This document shows, one piece after another, positions 52,491-61,988 of a stretch of DNA of 64,000 bases (the stretch's first letter is position 1; each line of letters opens with the position of its first letter). The notes under the pieces were generated by a model that saw only the letters and a program-made list of their open reading frames with translations, was not told where the DNA came from and made no database searches. The position numbers were made by a program, and so were the translations under genes. Origin of the DNA: Pseudoramibacter porci (GTDB taxonomy: Bacteria; Bacillota; Clostridia; Eubacteriales; Eubacteriaceae); contig NZ_VUMO01000008.1 of assembly GCF_009696145.1 (NCBI RefSeq), positions 51,147 through 115,146 on the forward strand, in the 5' to 3' direction.

Positions 52491-53987
52491 ATGATCTACA
52501 ATTTTAATCTCGGTATTGGCTGGGCCTCCAGCGGGGTCGAATACGCCCAGGTGTATCGCGCACGGATGTTCCGCGGCATTGACGCCCCGGCGAAATTTGT
52601 CTTTACCGATATGTTCCCCCAGGAAAATATCGAGCATTACACACGCCGCATCGGCTTTGAAGACGAAGAAATCATCTGGCTGTACACCTTCTTTACCGAT
52701 TTTAAAATTGCGCCGGTCACCTACACCCTGGCGGATTTTAGACAAACCCTGGCTATCCCCGAGGTGCCGATGCAGCGCAGCGGAAAAATCGGGCGGATGG
52801 TGGGCGCCCAAGGCGGTGATTTTCTCACCTTGTATTTTGCGGACGAGCGGAGTGAGCGCCTGCACCGGGTGGAATACGTCTCCCGGGGGTTTTTGATCCG
52901 GAAGGATTATTTCACTTACGGCCGGGTCTATTCAGAATATTACGCGCCCCTCGACGGCAAAGCCCATTTGTACCTGCGGCGGTTTTTCAACACCGACGGG
53001 ACCACGGCTTACGAGGAAATCATCGACGGCGGCGACGTGATGTACCGTTTCCCCGACCAGCTCTTGTACTCGAAAGAGGCGCTGGTGGGATACATGGTCC
53101 GCAGCCTTGGCCTGACGGCATCGGACACGGTGATCATCGACCGGACCACCGGCATTGGCCAGGCTATTTTGCAAAATTGCGGCACGGCAAAAACTGGCAT
53201 CGTCGTCCACGCGGACCATTACAGCGCCGGCAGCACGGATGAGAATCAAATTCTTTGGAACAATTATTACGAGTACGCCTTCGATATGATCCGCCATATT
53301 GATTTTTTTGTCACCTCCACTGACGCCCAGCGTGACAAAATGTTATCGCAGTTTAAACAGTATGTGGGCGAGGCGCCGAACATCGTCACCATTCCGGTGG
53401 GCAGCCTAGACAAACTCCGCCGCCCCGATCCTAAAAAAGGCAGAAAGCCTTTTTCGATCGTCACGGCGTCCCGCCTGGCCACGGAAAAACACATCGACTG
53501 GATTATCGAAGCCTGTGCCGCGGCCAAAGCGGAAATTCCGGAGATGACGCTGGATATTTACGGCGCCGGGAGCGAATACAACGCGCTGGTTCAGCTGATT
53601 TGGGAAAAGGGCGCGGACGGTTATATCCGCCTGATGGGGCAGCACGACATGACGGATGTGTACCAAAATTACGCGCTTTATTTGTCGGGTTCGACGAGCG
53701 AGGGATTCGGTCTGAGCCTGATGGAGGCGGTGGGCAGCGGCCTGCCGATCGTCGGCTTCGACGTGCCCTACGGCAATCCGACCTTTATTGATGACGGGCG
53801 CAACGGCTATTTGATTCCGGTCGATGCGCGCACCTCGGTTCAGGCCCATATCGAGGGGCTGCGGGATCGGCTCGTCCGGTTTTTTAAAACAGCAGACCAG
53901 CCGGCTTTCCAGGCGCATGCCTACGCTATTGCAGCAGCTTATTTAACAGAAAAGGTGGAACAGAGATGGAAAAGTGTGATCGCATAA
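52491..53987 (+). CDS. gtfA: GtfA, catalytic subunit of the SRR O-GlcNAc transferase
   Basis: Glycosyltransferase that adds the first GlcNAc to Ser/Thr of the adhesin in the cytoplasm. The 498-aa protein starts MIYNFNLGIGWASSGVEYAQ, typical of GtfA, and has the GT4 acidic motif EGFGLSLMEA near residue 403. AGGAGG precedes the ATG. It acts as a complex with GtfB, whose gene overlaps its end by 22 nt. No further glycosyltransferase genes are present, so the glycan made by this locus may stay short. Confidence 0.94.
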   Translation: MIYNFNLGIGWASSGVEYAQVYRARMFRGIDAPAKFVFTDMFPQENIEHYTRRIGFEDEEIIWLYTFFTDFKIAPVTYTLADFRQTLAIPEVPMQRSGKIGRMVGAQGGDFLTLYFADERSERLHRVEYVSRGFLIRKDYFTYGRVYSEYYAPLDGKAHLYLRRFFNTDGTTAYEEIIDGGDVMYRFPDQLLYSKEALVGYMVRSLGLTASDTVIIDRTTGIGQAILQNCGTAKTGIVVHADHYSAGSTDENQILWNNYYEYAFDMIRHIDFFVTSTDAQRDKMLSQFKQYVGEAPNIVTIPVGSLDKLRRPDPKKGRKPFSIVTASRLATEKHIDWIIEACAAAKAEIPEMTLDIYGAGSEYNALVQLIWEKGADGYIRLMGQHDMTDVYQNYALYLSGSTSEGFGLSLMEAVGSGLPIVGFDVPYGNPTFIDDGRNGYLIPVDARTSVQAHIEGLRDRLVRFFKTADQPAFQAHAYAIAAAYLTEKVEQRWKSVIA

Positions 53988-55402
53988 ATCGGCGTCAATC
54001 CAAGGGCGTCCTGCTGTTGGACCACTATGACGAGATGGCGGATCAACTGAAGCAGTCCTTCCGTCTGTCGGGATTTGACGGGCCGGTCGTCGTCGTGAGT
54101 GACGCGGGATTTCTGCCGGCGGACGTCCTGTCGCTGTTTCGTTGGTTCTGCACCGATTCGGGCGACGCACCGGACGAAACCCCGGAGCAGCAGTGGACCT
54201 ACCGCCTGTCCCACGCGGGGTGGCAGCGGGGGAAGCCCCGGTTTTTCAATCAGATTGAGGTGCCGGATTATTGGGAAATCAGCAGCAACAACGGCAGTGG
54301 AGAAATTCACGACCTGAACCATTTGCGCGGCCGGATTTTTTACGGCGGCCCCTCGGGGCGGCGCCTGGTCAGCGAGGTGGACTGGCTCAACGAAAAAGGG
54401 GTAGTCCGCGCGACGGATCATTACGATCGGCGCGGGATTTTGTACGCCAGGACAGTTTTTAACCGGAAGGGCGAGCGCTTCTGCCGCACCTGGTTCGACG
54501 GCGCGGGCCGGGAGCGCGTCGTCGAGAACGCCGTCACCCGTGATATTCTGGTCACCCGCCGGGGGAAGACCGAGCTGTTCAAAAACCGGACCGCCCTCGC
54601 GGCGACGATGATCCGGGAGCTCGGCGCGGAAGGCCAGCGGATTTTCTACAATTCGCTGTCGACGCCGCTGTTTGTCACAGAGCAGCTCGGCTGTGCCGAA
54701 GGCGGCCACGTGCTGTTTTGGCAGGAAAACCCCCGGCCGGACATTCCGGGGAATATGCAGATGATTTTGGAGGGCCGAGCCAACACATCGGCCATTTACG
54801 TGCAGAATCGCGCCAGCTGGGAACAGCTCACCGCTTTGGGCGCTCCGGCTGAAAAGGTGCGCCCCCTCGGATTCGTCTATCCCTTTGAGCGGATGAACCG
54901 CCGTCGGCGCGACGTACTGATTTGCACGAATTCCGATCAGATCGAACAATTGGAGACGTTTCTGACCCATTTGCCGCAAATGACTTTCCACATCGCGGCC
55001 GTGACGGAAATGTCCAGCCGTCTCCTGGCCTATGGTCGGCACGCCAACGTTAGACTTTACCCGATCGTTAGAAAAGAAGTCGTTGACGAATTGTTCGAAA
55101 AATGTGATTATTATTTTGACGTCAACCACGGCGGTGAAATCCTATCGTCTGTGAAGCGGGCCTTTTTAAACAATCAGCTGATTCTTGGCCTTGAGGGAAC
55201 CCTTCACCGCCGCCGGTACACGTCAAAGATGAACTGCTTTTCGGATGCGTTGCCCCTATGCCGGTTGGCCGAGCGGCTCGCAGCCGACACAGCGCTTTTT
55301 GAACAACATCTGAACGCACAGCGGGAGGCTGCGATGAGCGAATCTGCCGGGGTTTACCGGCAGTTGTTTTCCGGTGGAAGACGTTTGGATGATACAATTT
55401 AA
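53966..55402 (+). CDS. gtfB: GtfB, substrate-binding partner of GtfA
   Basis: Chaperone-like subunit that stabilises GtfA and holds the adhesin acceptor. The 478-aa protein has the GtfB pattern (LLLDHYDEMADQLKQSF at the start; YFDVNHGGEILSSVKRAF near the end) and a GT4-like fold without the acidic catalytic motif. Its ATG lies inside the end of gtfA. It is the last gene of the secY2 operon, and a short palindrome TTGACGAAGTCAA follows at about 55404. Confidence 0.92.
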   Translation: MEKCDRINRRQSKGVLLLDHYDEMADQLKQSFRLSGFDGPVVVVSDAGFLPADVLSLFRWFCTDSGDAPDETPEQQWTYRLSHAGWQRGKPRFFNQIEVPDYWEISSNNGSGEIHDLNHLRGRIFYGGPSGRRLVSEVDWLNEKGVVRATDHYDRRGILYARTVFNRKGERFCRTWFDGAGRERVVENAVTRDILVTRRGKTELFKNRTALAATMIRELGAEGQRIFYNSLSTPLFVTEQLGCAEGGHVLFWQENPRPDIPGNMQMILEGRANTSAIYVQNRASWEQLTALGAPAEKVRPLGFVYPFERMNRRRRDVLICTNSDQIEQLETFLTHLPQMTFHIAAVTEMSSRLLAYGRHANVRLYPIVRKEVVDELFEKCDYYFDVNHGGEILSSVKRAFLNNQLILGLEGTLHRRRYTSKMNCFSDALPLCRLAERLAADTALFEQHLNAQREAAMSESAGVYRQLFSGGRRLDDTI

Positions 55403-55445
55403 TTGACGAAGTCAATGATCAACAATTAATGGATGGAGAGAGTCA

Positions 55446-58400
55446 ATGAGCATGAACCGCAATTCCAATCCTTTAAGGGAATATCTTTTAGAAGGACCCC
55501 TTGAACCAATATTAAACAGCATCCCTGGAGGTGTGTTCGCCTTTGCGCCGGAGAAGGGGTTCGTGCCGGTGTTTGTCAATCGGCCTTTTCTCGAAATGAT
55601 GGGAGCTGAAAGCGCGGAAATGTTGCGCGAAAGTGTAAAAGGTGATTACTGGCAGATGATGCATCCGGACGACGTGGAGACGGCCAAAGCGGTGTACGCG
55701 CGGGTCAGCCGCGTCGTGGGGGACCAGGATCATTTTGAATGCCGCCTTGTCACTCAGAGCGGCAGGATCCGCCTCGTGCGCATCATCGCCCAAGCACAGA
55801 TCGACCGGAAGGGCCGCCTGTTGCTCGTCAATTTCGTCGTCGACTTGGGCATGCAGAACATCCTGGATGCGAAAAGCCATATGGACGCGCAGACCGGTTT
55901 GTTAAAAATGCACGCCTTTTTTTCGCTGATGACCAACGCCCGCCGGCAGATTGAAAGTGGCAGCGAGGACCGTCAGCTGGCCGTACTTTTTTTTGACGTG
56001 ATCAATTTTAGACAGATCAATTTGCATTACGGCGTTGCCGCCGGTGATGACTTCTTGAAAGCCATCGGCAAAATCCTGCAGATGGCCTTTCCCGAATTTG
56101 GAACGGCCCGTTTCGGTGGCGACCAGTTCGCTGTGCTCGTGGACAACCGCGATCTCGAGGAGCGGGCCAACCACGCCAGAGCCATGATCTGCCAGATAGC
56201 GCCGAGCAGCGTCGACTGCAGTGTCGGGGCGTGTGCCTGGGACGATGCCGCCATCAACCCGGAAGAAGTCTGCAATCGGGCCAAGCTGGCTTGCGACGAG
56301 AACCGCAAACACGTGAACACCTTCTTCTCTTTTTACACCCAAGAAAGCGGTAAAGCCCTGAAGATAGCGGAATACGTGGCGTCCCACGTCGATGAGGCGG
56401 TAGAGAAGGGCTGGATTCAGGTCTATTATCAGCCGATTATCCGCGCTATATCGAATCAGATCTGCGGCATGGAAGCGTTGGTGAGATGGATCGACCCGAG
56501 AAAGGGCTTTTTGTTTCCCGATGTCTTTATCAATGTACTGGAAGAGACGCAGCAAATCTGGAAATTGGATCTCTGCGTCATCCGCCAAGTTATCGAAGGC
56601 ATTGCTGAGCGGGAAAAACAAGGCGCGCCGGACATCCATATCTCTATAAATCTGTCGCGTGTGGATTTCCTGTGCTGTGACATTTTCGGCGAAATTGAGG
56701 CGATGATCCAGGAATACGACGTCTCCCGCGGGATGCTGCACATCGAAGTCACGGAAAGCATCCTGACCTCCAGCGAAACCAAGATCTTTCAGGCCTTGGA
56801 CCGGTTCCGGGAAGCGGGGTACGAAATCTGGATTGACGATTTCGGGAGCGGCTATTCGACGCTGAACCTCTTAAAGGATTACGATTTTGACGTTTTGAAG
56901 CTGGACATGGGCTTTTTGCGGAAGGATACGCCGCGTTCCCGGGAGATCGTGTCGTCGGTCATTGCCATGGACAAGAAAATCGGCGGCCTGACCTTGGCGG
57001 AAGGGGTGGAAACCGAAGAACAAGCCGATTTCTTAAAAAGGAGCGGCTGCGACTTCCTGCAGGGGTATTATTTCAGCAAACCCATGCCCTACGACAAGGC
57101 CCTGCGCAACTGCATGGAAAAGGGCGCAACCGTCGAAAATGTGGAACAGAAACCCTATTACGACGCGGTGCAGCAGGTCAATTTCATGACGGACCTGCCC
57201 CTGATGCTGATTGAAGAGCAGCACCAGACTTTCCGCATTTTGTACGTGAACGACGTCGCCATGGCATTGTTCGCGGAGGATGGGGTCGAGACGCAGGAAG
57301 CAGTGGAGGCGCGCCTGAACGATGGCCATCATCCGGCCAATCGGGAATTGTACCAGGCCGCCCGGTACGCCATTCAGACGGGTAAATCCGGCGAGCTGTA
57401 CTACGCGTTCCACGGGCAGGAATTATTGTGCCGCTACCGCCTGATCAGCAAAACGGATTCCCAGTATTTATTTGTGGTCAATGTTTTTGATTCTTTCAAA
57501 ACCGGTGAGCGGCTCTCTGAGAAAACGCGCATGCTGATGAGTCTGCGCTACTTCTACCAGACCCTTTTCCATCTCGATCTGACGGACAATACGGTGACGA
57601 GCATTCAGTTCGGTGAGAATGGTGCCGAGGGAGATAATCGCGAGCCCATTTGCGGCGAGGACGGTCGGTTCTCGCCTTTGTTCCCGCCGATTTTTGCAGC
57701 GGACCAAAAACGCTACGCCGCGTTTATCGAACCGGCGACCCTTTCGTCGCGGCTGGCGCAGGCCGAGAGCGGTATTCTGGAAAGCGGCTTCCGAACTGCA
57801 GACGACCGCGGCCGCTTCAACTGGATGTCCCACCGGATCATCCGCATTCCCGGGACGGCCCGCGAACAATTTCTTTACGCGGTCCGCGCGATGGACATGG
57901 CCGCTGTCAAAGAAGAGCAGGCGCGGCAGCAGCAGGATCCGTACGCCTCGCTGATCGGCTGGAATACTGAGCTGGTTAACAAGAAAGTTTCCCTTTGGGA
58001 CGATTTGATGCTCTACATGCCGGTGCCCCTTTTCTGGAAGGATCGGCACCGCCGATTCCTCGGCGCCAATCAGGCTTTCCTTGACTACTACGGTTTCGAT
58101 TCGCCGAATCAGATTCTCGGCAAAACCGACGAGGAGATGTTCTGGCATCTGGACAACGGGCCGTACCACGAGGAAGAACTGGCCATTCTGCACACCGGTG
58201 CGCGGTCCAGCAACGTGCCGGGAAAATGCATCGCGAAAGGTGTCGCCCGGGACATTTACGCGACCAAATGGCCTTTGTACCGTGACGGGCAAATTGTCGG
58301 ATTGATGGGCTATTTCCTCGACGACAACATGCGGGCTGAAATGCGCGGCAGCCACGGCCATGCGGACACGATCGATCCGGTGACCGGGCTCGAAAATGCG

Positions 58401-59792
58401 GCGAGCTTCACCACTCATTTCTTCAACTACGATTCCGATTACCGATTGTCCCGCAGACCCTACGGCCTTATTTTTGCGACTGTTCCGGAATTGCCGAAGA
58501 TCGGGAAGATCCAGGGCAAAAAGGCGCTCGAGGCGGCACTGCGCGCCTGCGCAGACGCCATTGTGAAACAGATCGGCAACGGCGGCATCGCGGCGCGGAT
58601 CAGCGCCAGCCATTTCGCCATTTTGTGCGAGTACGCGTCGCCGCAGGATATCGAATCCCTTTCCCAGCGCATCAAAAGCGCCATCAATGGCATTCGCAAG
58701 GTCGGCGATATGCGGTGCGTCCTCGAAGCCGAAATGCACGTCGTGTACGCCGACGAGCTGCCTAGCTTTGAAAAGGCCTTGCTGCAGGAAGGGGGAGGGA
58801 AGCGGCCCGATTTAGATTGGAAGGCCGCTCGCGGCAAAGCGCTGCGGGAGCTCCTGGATTCTGCGGGTGTCGGATGTTATATCCTGTCGATTGATCACCG
58901 CGTGCAGTATTGGAATGCCGAGGCGGAAAATCTTCTCGGGTATGCGGCAGAAGAGATGCTGGGGCGCGACTGCTTCGAATCCAATCTGGGGTGCTCTTTT
59001 ACGAGCGGCATTGCCGTGCCGGACCATCGCTGCCCGGCGATTGTGACTCTCGCGACGGGCCAGTCGCAGACCATGCAGATGTTCATGCGCCGTTCGGACG
59101 GCAAGGATATTCTGATCCGCAACACGCTGATTCCCCTGCAGGACGAGGCCGGCAAGACCAACGAGCTCGTGGCGCTTTTTGTGCCGCTGACCGATGCGAG
59201 CTACGATGACGAGATGATCCAAGATGTTTACGAAGTGGCGACGCGGGATCCGATCACTTGTCTGCCGGGGCGGAAATATATGGATCTCTGTCTGCGAGAG
59301 GCGCTGGAAACCTATCGCCGGACCGGCAACGTTTTCGCCGTGCTCTTTGCAGACGCCGACGATTTCCACGGCATCAACAACCGTTACGGCCACCAGGTGG
59401 GCGACGAGGTGCTGCAGGCTTTCGGCGTTGCCCTCAGACAATACGGCCGCCGGATCGACCGGTTTTGCCGGTGGGGCGGCGATGAATTTGTCGGGCTCTT
59501 GCAGCTGAGAGACCGCGACGAACTGGAAGGCGTGGCCAAGCGCTTTTCCCAAATCGCCGAAGAGATCGATGTGCGGGCGGACAGTCAGCGGATTCATTTC
59601 CACATCTCCATCGGCATCACCGCTGTGAGGTCTGGTGACACGGCGGCAACGCTCGTCAACCGAGCCGATCAGTACATGTATTTATCCAAGGGACTGCCAG
59701 GCGATCAGGTGGTGACGGATTTGAACGCGGCATCGGTTAAAGCTCAAAAAGGCGCAGATAACCACGATTTGGCGCGGATTAAAAAAGAATAA
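55446..59792 (+). CDS. Giant PAS-GGDEF-EAL-PAS-GGDEF protein
   Basis: A 1448-aa cytoplasmic protein. Approximate order: PAS (10-140); GGDEF with FGGDQF (145-300); EAL (315-560) with all key residues (MEALVRW, NLSRVDF, IEVTES, DDFGSGYSTL, KLDMGF, AEGVETEEQ, LQGYYFSKP); PAS-like regions; a PAS with FWKD and GKTDEEMFWHLDN near 861; a degenerate GGDEF (SASHF); PAS (1130-1255); and a C-terminal GGDEF (RWGGDEFVGLL). The last carries an RxxD inhibitory site (RRID) five residues upstream, the only one in the window. It is likely bifunctional, both making and breaking c-di-GMP. GGAGAGAG precedes the ATG, 43 nt after gtfB. Confidence 0.87.
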   Translation: MSMNRNSNPLREYLLEGPLEPILNSIPGGVFAFAPEKGFVPVFVNRPFLEMMGAESAEMLRESVKGDYWQMMHPDDVETAKAVYARVSRVVGDQDHFECRLVTQSGRIRLVRIIAQAQIDRKGRLLLVNFVVDLGMQNILDAKSHMDAQTGLLKMHAFFSLMTNARRQIESGSEDRQLAVLFFDVINFRQINLHYGVAAGDDFLKAIGKILQMAFPEFGTARFGGDQFAVLVDNRDLEERANHARAMICQIAPSSVDCSVGACAWDDAAINPEEVCNRAKLACDENRKHVNTFFSFYTQESGKALKIAEYVASHVDEAVEKGWIQVYYQPIIRAISNQICGMEALVRWIDPRKGFLFPDVFINVLEETQQIWKLDLCVIRQVIEGIAEREKQGAPDIHISINLSRVDFLCCDIFGEIEAMIQEYDVSRGMLHIEVTESILTSSETKIFQALDRFREAGYEIWIDDFGSGYSTLNLLKDYDFDVLKLDMGFLRKDTPRSREIVSSVIAMDKKIGGLTLAEGVETEEQADFLKRSGCDFLQGYYFSKPMPYDKALRNCMEKGATVENVEQKPYYDAVQQVNFMTDLPLMLIEEQHQTFRILYVNDVAMALFAEDGVETQEAVEARLNDGHHPANRELYQAARYAIQTGKSGELYYAFHGQELLCRYRLISKTDSQYLFVVNVFDSFKTGERLSEKTRMLMSLRYFYQTLFHLDLTDNTVTSIQFGENGAEGDNREPICGEDGRFSPLFPPIFAADQKRYAAFIEPATLSSRLAQAESGILESGFRTADDRGRFNWMSHRIIRIPGTAREQFLYAVRAMDMAAVKEEQARQQQDPYASLIGWNTELVNKKVSLWDDLMLYMPVPLFWKDRHRRFLGANQAFLDYYGFDSPNQILGKTDEEMFWHLDNGPYHEEELAILHTGARSSNVPGKCIAKGVARDIYATKWPLYRDGQIVGLMGYFLDDNMRAEMRGSHGHADTIDPVTGLENAASFTTHFFNYDSDYRLSRRPYGLIFATVPELPKIGKIQGKKALEAALRACADAIVKQIGNGGIAARISASHFAILCEYASPQDIESLSQRIKSAINGIRKVGDMRCVLEAEMHVVYADELPSFEKALLQEGGGKRPDLDWKAARGKALRELLDSAGVGCYILSIDHRVQYWNAEAENLLGYAAEEMLGRDCFESNLGCSFTSGIAVPDHRCPAIVTLATGQSQTMQMFMRRSDGKDILIRNTLIPLQDEAGKTNELVALFVPLTDASYDDEMIQDVYEVATRDPITCLPGRKYMDLCLREALETYRRTGNVFAVLFADADDFHGINNRYGHQVGDEVLQAFGVALRQYGRRIDRFCRWGGDEFVGLLQLRDRDELEGVAKRFSQIAEEIDVRADSQRIHFHISIGITAVRSGDTAATLVNRADQYMYLSKGLPGDQVVTDLNAASVKAQKGADNHDLARIKKE

Positions 59793-59803
59793 AGAAACCA
59801 CAG

Positions 59804-59926
59804 AAAAACAGACAGTGCAGGTCTGATATGTCCCCGCTTTACTGGATGCCCAGTAAGGCGGGGATATATCAATTCGCCGGACTGTCTGTTTTTTTGTTTG
59901 ACAAATCGCGGGATTCCTCATAAACT
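59804..59926 (+). terminator. Nested hairpin terminator with a promoter for the next gene
   Basis: An outer 13-bp stem (59804-59816 with 59881-59893) encloses a second long hairpin (about 59825-59867) and ends in a T run. TTGACA (59898-59903), 17 nt and TAAACT (59921-59926) follow within 5 nt, so the terminator abuts the promoter of the GCS2 ligase gene, whose ATG is 43 nt further on. Confidence 0.8.
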
Positions 59927-59968
59927 ATTAAAACAATAAGGATTAACACCGAAGTGAGGAGAACCAGC

Positions 59969-61363
59969 ATGAATAGAGCGGAATTGGACCAGGCCATCGA
60001 TGAGCGGTTTATCGCACCGACCCGGCGGCCACGGACGGAAAAAGCGGGCATTGAACTCGAACTGCCCATTGTCAACCGGCAGCCCCTGCCCGTAGATTTC
60101 GACGCGGTGCATCGAGTGGCTGAGGATTTTGTCGATCATTTCGATTTTACAGAGCGGTGCCGGGATGCGGATGGCTTCATTTACAGCGCCACCCACCCGG
60201 AAACGGGCGACAATTTATCTTTCGACTGCAGCTACAATACGGTGGAGCTGTCTTTTGGCGCGGCGTTCGATTTGCACGAGCTGAACCGGCGGTTCGCCAG
60301 TTATTACGCTTTTCTCTACGACGGGCTGGGCCGCTGCGGCCACACACTGACCGGCATGGGCATCAATCCGCGCTATGCTGTCAACCGCAACGTGCCGGTG
60401 GCCAGCGAGCGCTACCGCATGCTGCTCCATCATCTGTCGTCCTACCCGAAATACGAAAAGCCAGGCGGCTTTCCCTTTCACCACCATCCGAATTTTGGGC
60501 TGTTTTCCTGCGCGAGCCAGGTTCAGCTGGACGTGGAGGAGCAGGATTTGCCCGAGGTCCTCAACACTTTTTCGAAGCTGGAGCCCTACAAGGCGGTGCT
60601 CTTTGCCAACTCGGTCTGGCAGACAGACGGCCAGTCTCTGCTCTGCGCCCGGGATTATTTCTGGCGCAACAGTCTTCACGGCGTCAACCCGTACAACGTG
60701 GACATGTTTGCCGCGGATTTCGAATCGGTCGAGGAGATCGCCGCTTACATTCGGAGCATGAGTTTGTACTGTGTCGAGCGGGACGGCAAATACATCAACT
60801 TTGCGCCGACACCCCTGGCCGATTACTTTGCATCGGAACAGGTGAATGGTGAATTTTTTGACGGCACGGCGTACAAGCCGATCACCTTCCAGCCTGAGGA
60901 GTCGGATTTAAGCGCACTGCGCTCTTTCAAATTTGAGGACTTGACCTTTCGCGGAACGGTGGAATTCAGAAGCGTATGCGCGCAGCCGGTCAGCGAGATT
61001 TTTGCGGCCGGGGCCTTCCACGTCGGGCTGATGGCAAAACTTCACGATTTAACCAAACTACTGGCCCGCGACCGCACGATTTATCATCAGGGCTACACGG
61101 CGGCCGAGCTGCGAAATCTGTTCGTACAAAAAAATTTCCCGGGAAATATTTTCGATCGAAAGGCCATTTCAAAGACCCTCGTTCAAATTCTGGATCTGGC
61201 CCACGCCGGTCTGGCGAAGCGGGGACTCAACGAAGAAGCTTTTTTAGAGCCGCTCTACCCGAGAGCCGAAAAACTTAAGTCGCCGGCGGTCGAGCTGCTG
61301 AACGGGCTCGCGCATGGCGAAACGATTGAGGATTACATTGAAAAATTCGGCCGGTTGGATTGA
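59969..61363 (+). CDS. GCS2-family glutamate-cysteine ligase-like protein
   Basis: A 464-aa carboxylate-amine ligase of the GCS2 type, which joins glutamate to cysteine (first step of glutathione or gamma-glutamylcysteine synthesis) or to a related amine. Motifs resembling the family are GIELELPIVNRQ near the start, FDCSYNTVELSFG, GMGINPRY, ASQVQLDVEE and a late GTVEFRSVCAQP. GTGAGGAG lies before the ATG at 59969. It has its own promoter and two following terminators, so it stands alone. The substrate assignment is by family; no glutathione synthetase is present. Confidence 0.75.
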   Translation: MNRAELDQAIDERFIAPTRRPRTEKAGIELELPIVNRQPLPVDFDAVHRVAEDFVDHFDFTERCRDADGFIYSATHPETGDNLSFDCSYNTVELSFGAAFDLHELNRRFASYYAFLYDGLGRCGHTLTGMGINPRYAVNRNVPVASERYRMLLHHLSSYPKYEKPGGFPFHHHPNFGLFSCASQVQLDVEEQDLPEVLNTFSKLEPYKAVLFANSVWQTDGQSLLCARDYFWRNSLHGVNPYNVDMFAADFESVEEIAAYIRSMSLYCVERDGKYINFAPTPLADYFASEQVNGEFFDGTAYKPITFQPEESDLSALRSFKFEDLTFRGTVEFRSVCAQPVSEIFAAGAFHVGLMAKLHDLTKLLARDRTIYHQGYTAAELRNLFVQKNFPGNIFDRKAISKTLVQILDLAHAGLAKRGLNEEAFLEPLYPRAEKLKSPAVELLNGLAHGETIEDYIEKFGRLD

Positions 61364-61384
61364 ATGAAAATATGATGCGAAAGA

Positions 61385-61407
61385 GCTGCGAAAGCGCGGC
61401 GTTTTTT
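61385..61407 (+). terminator. Short terminator hairpin
   Basis: A 6-bp stem GCTGCG / CGCGGC with one G-T pair is followed by six T, 21 nt after the ligase stop. Confidence 0.5.
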
Positions 61408-61420
61408 CGCTAAGTATAAA

Positions 61421-61486
61421 CGCATCTGTCAAGAGAGGGTCATCAAATTGATCCGTCTCGATTTACTTGACGGATGCGCTTTTTTT
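61421..61486 (+). terminator. Long second terminator
   Basis: A 13-bp stem (CGCATCTGTCAAG with CTTGACGGATGCG, one G-T pair) encloses a 32-nt loop that can itself pair (GAGAGGGTC with GATCCGTCTC, imperfect) and is followed by seven T. It may back up the first hairpin or end a small RNA; no gene lies between. Confidence 0.7.
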
Positions 61487-61552
61487 GTTGCCTCGATGAT
61501 ACAATAAGGTTCAAATGTTTGAACAAATAACTGAAAGAAAGGAATCCACAAG

Positions 61553-61808
61553 ATGATTTTATATTTTACAGGGACAGGCAACAGCCGCCATGTGGCGGAA
61601 AAGATCGCGGAGGCGACAGGCGATGCCATTGAAAACATCGCGGTTCATCTGAAAAAACACGACGTCGGCAGCTACACCTCTGAAAAGCCCTACGTCTTTG
61701 TCGGGCCGGTCTACGCAGTGCTGCGCCTGCATCGGCAGCTGCCCGGTGAGCGCGATTGAGTACGGCAAAAAGACGATCGGCAAATCGAAATATTATTACG
61801 GCAAATAA
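61553..61808 (+). pseudogene. Internally deleted EFR1-type flavodoxin/ferredoxin gene
   Basis: The first 55 residues (MILYFTGTGNSRHVAEKIAE ... PYVFVGPVYA) are the flavodoxin-like start of an EFR1-family ferrodoxin. The frame then turns to nonsense and stops at 61759. In another frame from 61722 the sequence reads CACIGSCPVSAIEYGKK and continues to a stop at 61806-61808; this is the usual C-terminal iron-sulfur end of the same family. Full-length members have about 260 residues, so about 180 codons have been lost with a frameshift at the joint. A ribosome site (GAAAGGA) and a terminator remain. Confidence 0.85.
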
Positions 61809-61842
61809 ACGAGCGGTGCCAAACGGCAGACTGCATGAAGCG

Positions 61843-61874
61843 AAGCGTCAGCGTCAGTAGGCTGGCGCTTTTTT
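61843..61874 (+). terminator. Terminator of the broken EFR1 gene
   Basis: Stem AAGCGTCAGC / GCTGGCGCTT with one G-T pair and an 8-nt loop, followed by a T run. Confidence 0.85.
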
Positions 61875-61903
61875 GATGCATGACTTTTGGATGGGACAAG
61901 TTT

Positions 61904-61938
61904 TTCGTCCAGCCGATTGATTTTTCGTCCAAAATCGT
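61904..61938 (+). repeat. 35-bp direct repeat upstream of fic (copy 1)
   Basis: This 35-bp stretch (starting TTCGTCCAGCCGATTG) recurs without change at 63052-63086. Its second half, TTTTCGTCCAA, is the inverted complement of TTGGACGAAAA at about 61945, giving an 11-bp palindrome with a short spacer. Another TTGGACGAAAGG lies at the fic ribosome site. The arrangement suggests an operator for fic. Confidence 0.8.
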
Positions 61939-61988
61939 CCATAATTGGACGAAAAGGGAACGAAATTGGACGAAAGGAGGGCTGCTGC

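Noticed and set aside
53966..55402. GtfB as an independent glycosyltransferase
   Set aside because: The acidic GT4 motif seen in GtfA is absent, and the family acts as the non-catalytic partner.
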